A stretch of 16,385 nt of DNA, from NCBI RefSeq assembly GCF_943913695.1, contig NZ_CALTZE010000089.1, forward strand, positions 1 through 16,385, read 5' to 3'. Under the pieces are notes generated by a model. It was not told the DNA's origin. It saw nothing but the letters and a program-made list of their open reading frames with translations, and searched no databases. Numbering within the stretch: the stretch's first letter is position 1; each line of letters opens with the position of its first letter. Both the position numbers and the translations under genes were made by a program. The DNA comes from an uncultured Marmoricola sp. Its GTDB lineage: Bacteria; Actinomycetota; Actinomycetes; Propionibacteriales; Nocardioidaceae. This document shows, piece after piece, positions 13,208 to 16,385 of the stretch.

Positions 13208-13239
13208 ACGAGCCCCCCGGGTCCTCCCGGGGGGCTCGT
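13208..13239 (+). terminator. carD: carD terminator, 14-bp perfect stem
   Basis: A perfect 14-bp inverted repeat (13208-13221 and 13226-13239) with a TCCT loop lies 21 bp after the carD stop. It has a GC-rich stem (ACGAGCCCCCCGGG) and no T-run, the usual actinobacterial form. It separates carD from the IspD-like gene. Confidence 0.85.
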
Positions 13240-13276
13240 CGCATTCTCGGCGGGTGTCTCTGGGAGCGTGGTCCAC

Positions 13277-13885
13277 GTGACCGACCTGCTCGAGCTCGAC
13301 GAGGTGCCTCCCCTGGGCCTGGTGCCGACCGAGGAGCGCGGCTCGCTGCCCTTCGCGCTGATCCACGGGGAGTCGCTGGTCGCCGCGGCGTCGTGGGCGC
13401 TGAGCGCCGCCGGGATCGAGCTCTACGACGCCTCGGTGCCCTTCGAGGAGATCCGCGAGTCGGGGCGCGACCTGGTGGTCCACGACCCGCTGTGCCCGCT
13501 GACGCCGGTGGACTTCCTGCGCGAGGCCGTGAGCCTGAGCCGGCGTACGGCGTCGGTGGTGGTCGGCGTGCGGCCCGTCACCGACACCGTCAAGCAGGTC
13601 GTCGGCACGACCCACGGGAGGCAGCTCCTCGGCCCGACCGTCGACCGCGAGACCCTGCTGCAGGTCGTCTCGCCCGTGGTGCTCCCGGCCGCCGTGGTGA
13701 CCGGACTCCCGGCGCTGCCCTCCGCGCTGCCGGCCCTGGTGGCGGCGCTGACCACGCGGGTGCCGGTGCGCCACCTGCCCGCCCCGGCCCTGGCCCGCAG
13801 GGTCGGCGACCAGGCCGACCTCGAGGTGCTCGCTGCGCTCAGCGAGGCCGTGCGCGACGGGGCCGACGTCAGCGACGACGCCTGA
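13277..13885 (+). CDS. Degenerate IspD-like protein
   Basis: Protein of 202 aa that aligns by eye with the middle of IspD (MEP cytidylyltransferase) but lacks its CTP-binding start. Kept motifs are VHDPLCPLTP (68-77, for VHDAARPLTP), RPVTDTVKQV (99-108, the PV-x-DT-hydrophobic-K motif) and TVDRETLLQVVSP (121-133, for VDRxxLxxVQTPQ). The glycine/Arg/Lys loop is replaced by VPTEERGSLPFALIHG, R115-equivalent and the C-terminal NxKVTxPEDL lysine are gone. It is therefore unlikely to be an active enzyme on its own. It sits directly after carD, the usual ispD position in actinobacteria. GTG 13277 is preferred (GGGAG 10 nt upstream); GTG 13268 would add three residues but lies 1 nt from that site. 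It overlaps the ispD 3' end by 17 bp, convergently. Confidence 0.7.
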   Translation: MTDLLELDEVPPLGLVPTEERGSLPFALIHGESLVAAASWALSAAGIELYDASVPFEEIRESGRDLVVHDPLCPLTPVDFLREAVSLSRRTASVVVGVRPVTDTVKQVVGTTHGRQLLGPTVDRETLLQVVSPVVLPAAVVTGLPALPSALPALVAALTTRVPVRHLPAPALARRVGDQADLEVLAALSEAVRDGADVSDDA

Positions 13886-14561
13886 GCAGACCGGCGGCCA
13901 GCTCGAGGTCCTCGGGGAAGGTCACCTTGAGGTTGGCCGGGCTGCTCGGCACCCCGACCACCTGCACATCCTCGGGGCCGTGACGCTCCAGGCAGGCAGC
14001 CGTGTCGGTGCCGGCGAACCCGGCCGCATCGGCCGCCCGGTAGGCCGCCAGCAGCGCGTCGGCGCGGAAGGCCTGCGGCGTCTGCACCGCCGCCAGCTCC
14101 GGTGCGGGCCGGCCGTCGGCGCCGAGCAGTCCACTGGTGGCGGTCACCGGGAGCGCGCCGCCGTGCTCGGCGGCCGCGTCGATCACCTCCCGCCACAGCT
14201 CCGGGGTCGCCAGCGGCCGGGCGGCGTCGTGGATCGCGACCACCTCCAGCTCGCCGTCGTCGATCTCGGCGGCCAGCACCTGCAGCGCCTGCCTCTCCGA
14301 GTCGTGGCGCAGCACGCCGCCGTCGACCACCCAGACGTCGTGGGGGCCCAGCTGAGGGGCCACCGCCTCACTGACGTCGTCGCGGTCCTCGGGGCGCACG
14401 ACCAGCACCACGCGGTGGACCCCCTCCACGCCGAGCACCGCCCGCACGCAGTGGGCCAGCAGCGCCTCGCCCTCCAGGGGCACCATCACCTTGTTGCGTC
14501 CGGCCCCCACCCGCGCACCGACGCCCCCCGCGAGGATCACCGCGGCCGTCCGCGGCGTCAC
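13869..14561 (-). CDS. ispD: 2-C-methyl-D-erythritol 4-phosphate cytidylyltransferase (divergent IspD)
   Basis: MEP-pathway enzyme that makes CDP-methylerythritol from MEP and CTP in the cytoplasm, 230 aa. The CTP loop AGGVGARVGAGRNKVMVPL (11-29) has the key R17 and K24. HDAARP (111-116) has D112 and R115, QTPQ is at 160-163, and NLKVTFPEDL (210-219) has K212. Two things are odd. The PV-x-DT-I/V-K motif reads PVTATSG (138-144), and the Arg normally found eight residues before the TPQ threonine (VDR/PER) is missing or shifted (DGRPAPE, 149-155). It might act on a related substrate or be a TarI-like cytidylyltransferase. The GTG start at 14561 overlaps the hydrolase stop by four bases, so it is the third gene of the YqgE-hydrolase-ispD operon. 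ispF is not adjacent. Confidence 0.82.
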   Translation of the reverse strand: MTPRTAAVILAGGVGARVGAGRNKVMVPLEGEALLAHCVRAVLGVEGVHRVVLVVRPEDRDDVSEAVAPQLGPHDVWVVDGGVLRHDSERQALQVLAAEIDDGELEVVAIHDAARPLATPELWREVIDAAAEHGGALPVTATSGLLGADGRPAPELAAVQTPQAFRADALLAAYRAADAAGFAGTDTAACLERHGPEDVQVVGVPSSPANLKVTFPEDLELAAGLLRRRR

Positions 14562-15667
14562 GAGGCGGCCGCCTCGCTCCCGGAGGCGGGAGCCGGTCCG
14601 CTCCCTGAGGTGGAAGCGTAGGCAGCCGGTCCGCTCCCTGAGGTGCGAGCGGAGCGAGCCGGTCCGCTCTCTGAGGCGGGAGCCGGTCCGCTCCCGGAGG
14701 GGAGAGCCGGTCCGCTCCCTGAGGTGCGAGCGGAGCGAGCCGTTCCGCTCCCTGAGGTGCGAGCGGAGCGAGCCACGAAGGGCGCGGCGTCGACGTACGG
14801 GCGCACCAGGTGGGCCAGCTCGGCGGAGACCAGGGCGTCGCGCTCCAGCGGCAGCATGTGGCCCGCGCCGGGGGCGACCGTCAGCCGGGCGCCCGGCAGG
14901 TGCTCGACGATGCGGCGGGCGTGCGCGGGCGGGGTGAGCACGTCGCGGCTGCCCACCAGCACCCGCGTCGGCACACCCTCGAGCGCGGCGAGCGCGTGCG
15001 CGCGGTCATGGCGCATCAGGTCTTCGTAGTAGCCGACCACCGTGTCAGCCGGGCACGAGATCAACCCCTCGACCGCCAGGGCGGCGTCGCTGAGCCGCAT
15101 CGGGGTCCCGAAGACCAGCCGCCGCATCATCAGGCGCTCCACGATCGGAGCGCGACGCCGTGCGCGGCGCGACAGCGTGCGCGAGCGCAGGGCGAGCATC
15201 CGGGGGATCTGGGCGCGCAGCAGTGGGCCGACCTCGGGCAGCCCGAGCGTCACCGTGTCGAGGGCGCCGCTGGAGGTCGAGACCAGGGCGACCGCCACGA
15301 CCCGCTCGAAGAGCTCCGGTCGCTGCTCGGCCAGTGCCATCAGCGCCATGCCTCCGATCGAGTGCCCCGCCATCACGAGCGGACCCGTCGGGGCCAGCGC
15401 GTCGACCAGGTCGCCCCAGTCGCGGCCGAGCGTGTCGATGCTGGCCTCGTGGCGGCGTACGACGCCCGACGCGCCGTGGCCGCGGTGGTCCCACGTGACC
15501 AGCCGCACCTGGTGACCGAACTCGCTGAGCAGGTCGCGGACCTGGCGGTGCCACCCGTGCTGGTCGAGCGTCCAGCAGTGCGCCAGGAAGACGGTGACCG
15601 GGGCGTCGTCGGGGCCGTGCGTGGTCACCGCGAGGCGGTGGCCGTCGCGGACGGGCAGCATGCGCAT
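14558..15667 (-). CDS. Alpha/beta hydrolase with a repeat-derived C-terminal tail
   Basis: Serine hydrolase of the alpha/beta fold, 369 aa. The catalytic triad is visible: S103 in GHSIGG, D242 in VGSRDVLTPP and H270 in GAGHMLPLE. WDHRGHGAS (59-67) is the usual loop before the nucleophile. The fold ends near residue 293. The last 75 residues are a low-complexity tail of 11- and 8-residue repeats (RSARTSGSGPA and shorter forms), encoded by DNA repeats at 14575-14775. The substrate is unknown; esterase, lipase or peroxidase-like relatives all fit. The ATG at 15667 follows GGAGG at 5-nt spacing, 14 nt after the YqgE stop. The GTGA overlap with ispD suggests coupling. Confidence 0.88.
   Translation of the reverse strand: MRMLPVRDGHRLAVTTHGPDDAPVTVFLAHCWTLDQHGWHRQVRDLLSEFGHQVRLVTWDHRGHGASGVVRRHEASIDTLGRDWGDLVDALAPTGPLVMAGHSIGGMALMALAEQRPELFERVVAVALVSTSSGALDTVTLGLPEVGPLLRAQIPRMLALRSRTLSRRARRRAPIVERLMMRRLVFGTPMRLSDAALAVEGLISCPADTVVGYYEDLMRHDRAHALAALEGVPTRVLVGSRDVLTPPAHARRIVEHLPGARLTVAPGAGHMLPLERDALVSAELAHLVRPYVDAAPFVARSARTSGSGTARSARTSGSGPALPSGSGPAPASESGPARSARTSGSGPAAYASTSGSGPAPASGSEAAAS
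14575..14775. repeat. In-frame 33/24-bp repeats inside the hydrolase gene
   Basis: A recurring GGTCCGCTC mark has its T at 14597, 14630, 14663, 14687, 14711 and 14744, giving steps of 33, 33, 24, 24 and 33 bp. All are multiples of three. The 33-bp unit includes GAGGTGCGAGCGGAGCGAGC, which is the reverse complement of the core of the intergenic array at 5980-6513. The 24-bp units lack nine of its bases. Confidence 0.85.
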
Positions 15668-15681
15668 GGGCTCCTCCGGGG

Positions 15682-16233
15682 TCAGTTGAGCGAGGCGTCG
15701 TCGGGCAGCGTGGCGAGCATCGCGACCTGGCCCGGCTGCCGGCGCAGCACCTGGCGCCACAGCGTCTCGGGGTCGGGGTGGAAGAGGTCCTCGGCCAGGG
15801 CCGGTGCGAGGTGCCAGGCGCCCTCCTCGATCTCGCGGTCGAGCTGGCCCGCACCCCAGCCGGCGTACCCGGCGTAGACGCGCAGCGCCGAGATGTGCCC
15901 GACATAGCTCTGCGGCGGCTGGTCGAGGTCGAGCAGCCCGAGGTCGGAGGTCAGCGGCTGCCACGCCGGCGGCTGCTCCACGCCGGCGAGCCGCGCCACG
16001 GCGACCGCGGCGTTGCCCTCGACCGGACCACCGGAGAAGAGCACGCGGGGCTCGTTGGCCAGGTCGTGCCAGGAGGTGAGTACGTCGCCGACAGGGGTCT
16101 GGGAGGGCCGGTTGAGCACGACCCCCAGCGCCCCCTCGGCGTCGGCGTCGAGCACCAGCACCAGCGTGCGGGCGAAGTTGGGGTCGCTCAGCGTGGCCGA
16201 GGAGATCAGCAGCGTGCCTCGCTCCGGTCTCAT
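15682..16233 (-). CDS. YqgE/AlgH family protein
   Basis: Cytoplasmic protein of the YqgE/AlgH (DUF179) family, 183 aa, the normal length. It starts with GTLLISSATLSDPNFARTLVLVLD and has the family motifs GALGVVLNRP (34-43), LFSGGPVE (65-72) and YAGYAGWGAGQLDREIEEGAWHL. AlgH was named from alginate regulation in Pseudomonas, but the biochemical role is unknown. The ATG at 16233 is the only start that keeps the conserved N-terminus. It is the first gene of a likely operon with the hydrolase (14-nt gap) and ispD. A weak CACGAT hexamer lies 6 nt upstream of the ATG and could be a leaderless -10. Confidence 0.92.
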   Translation of the reverse strand: MRPERGTLLISSATLSDPNFARTLVLVLDADAEGALGVVLNRPSQTPVGDVLTSWHDLANEPRVLFSGGPVEGNAAVAVARLAGVEQPPAWQPLTSDLGLLDLDQPPQSYVGHISALRVYAGYAGWGAGQLDREIEEGAWHLAPALAEDLFHPDPETLWRQVLRRQPGQVAMLATLPDDASLN

Positions 16234-16249
16234 CGGCCCATCGTGGCAC

Positions 16250-16385
16250 TCGCCCCGCCCGGCGCGGCTCGGGGTGGTCGAGGTGGGAGGCGCACCCAGC
16301 CTGGGGTGGTCGAGGTGGGAGGCGCGCCTAGCCGTCCGGGTGGTCGCGGTGTGAGGCGCGCCAGCGCCGAGCCGCGAGACCCGGT
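16250..16385. repeat. Palindromic repeat field at the window end
   Basis: Units starting GGGTGGTCG(A/C)GGTG begin at 16272, 16304 and 16338 (steps of 32 and 34 bp). The last one forms a full palindromic element (16342-16381): arms GGTCGCGG and CCGCGAGACC around an inner GGCGC/GCGCC stem. The array runs out of the window. Confidence 0.7.

Overview
The window is a very GC-rich, densely packed chromosomal segment from a mycothiol-producing actinobacterium. The best guess is the Nocardioides/Propionibacteriales group. Supporting signs are mshA, a CarD transcription factor, a SenX3/RegX3 (PhoR/PhoP) pair next to phoU, many GTG starts, 4-bp GTGA gene overlaps and several leaderless promoters. No rRNA, tRNA, CRISPR array, IS transposase or phage gene was seen.

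Layout: 1-317 is a palindromic repeat field. 318-1926 (minus) holds a low-molecular-weight phosphatase and a septum-formation-type lipoprotein. 1927-2396 is a second repeat field. 2397-3137 (minus) is a YdfG-like short-chain dehydrogenase, divergent from mshA and its overlapping YbjN-domain partner (3248-5070, plus). An EamA exporter (5067-5966, minus) converges on YbjN and shares its stop bases. A third repeat field (5967-6513) separates it from a YbdK-type carboxylate-amine ligase (minus). regX3 and senX3 (minus) diverge from phoU (plus) across a 134-bp region that carries four tandem 11-bp PHO-box-like repeats. gpmA, a lipoprotein and a UbiA-family prenyltransferase follow on the minus strand, with carD divergent from them. 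After a strong terminator comes a degenerate IspD-like protein (plus). It converges on a minus-strand operon of a YqgE/AlgH protein, an alpha/beta hydrolase and IspD. The window ends in another repeat field.

Genes working together: SenX3, RegX3 and PhoU form the phosphate-sensing circuit. MshA starts mycothiol synthesis. GpmA is a glycolytic mutase. CarD acts on RNA polymerase at promoters. IspD belongs to the MEP isoprenoid pathway. The mshA/YbjN, senX3/regX3 and gpm neighbourhood corresponds to a conserved mycobacterial block, here rearranged.

Most notable: (1) two neighbouring IspD-family proteins that each lack motifs the other keeps; (2) a family of palindromic intergenic elements whose stems show compensatory base changes; (3) a hydrolase C-terminal tail built from repeats whose unit lengths are all multiples of three; (4) the four-unit PHO box between senX3 and phoU; (5) repeated TANNNT hexamers 6-8 nt before start codons. 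All calls come from reading the sequence; no database search was run.
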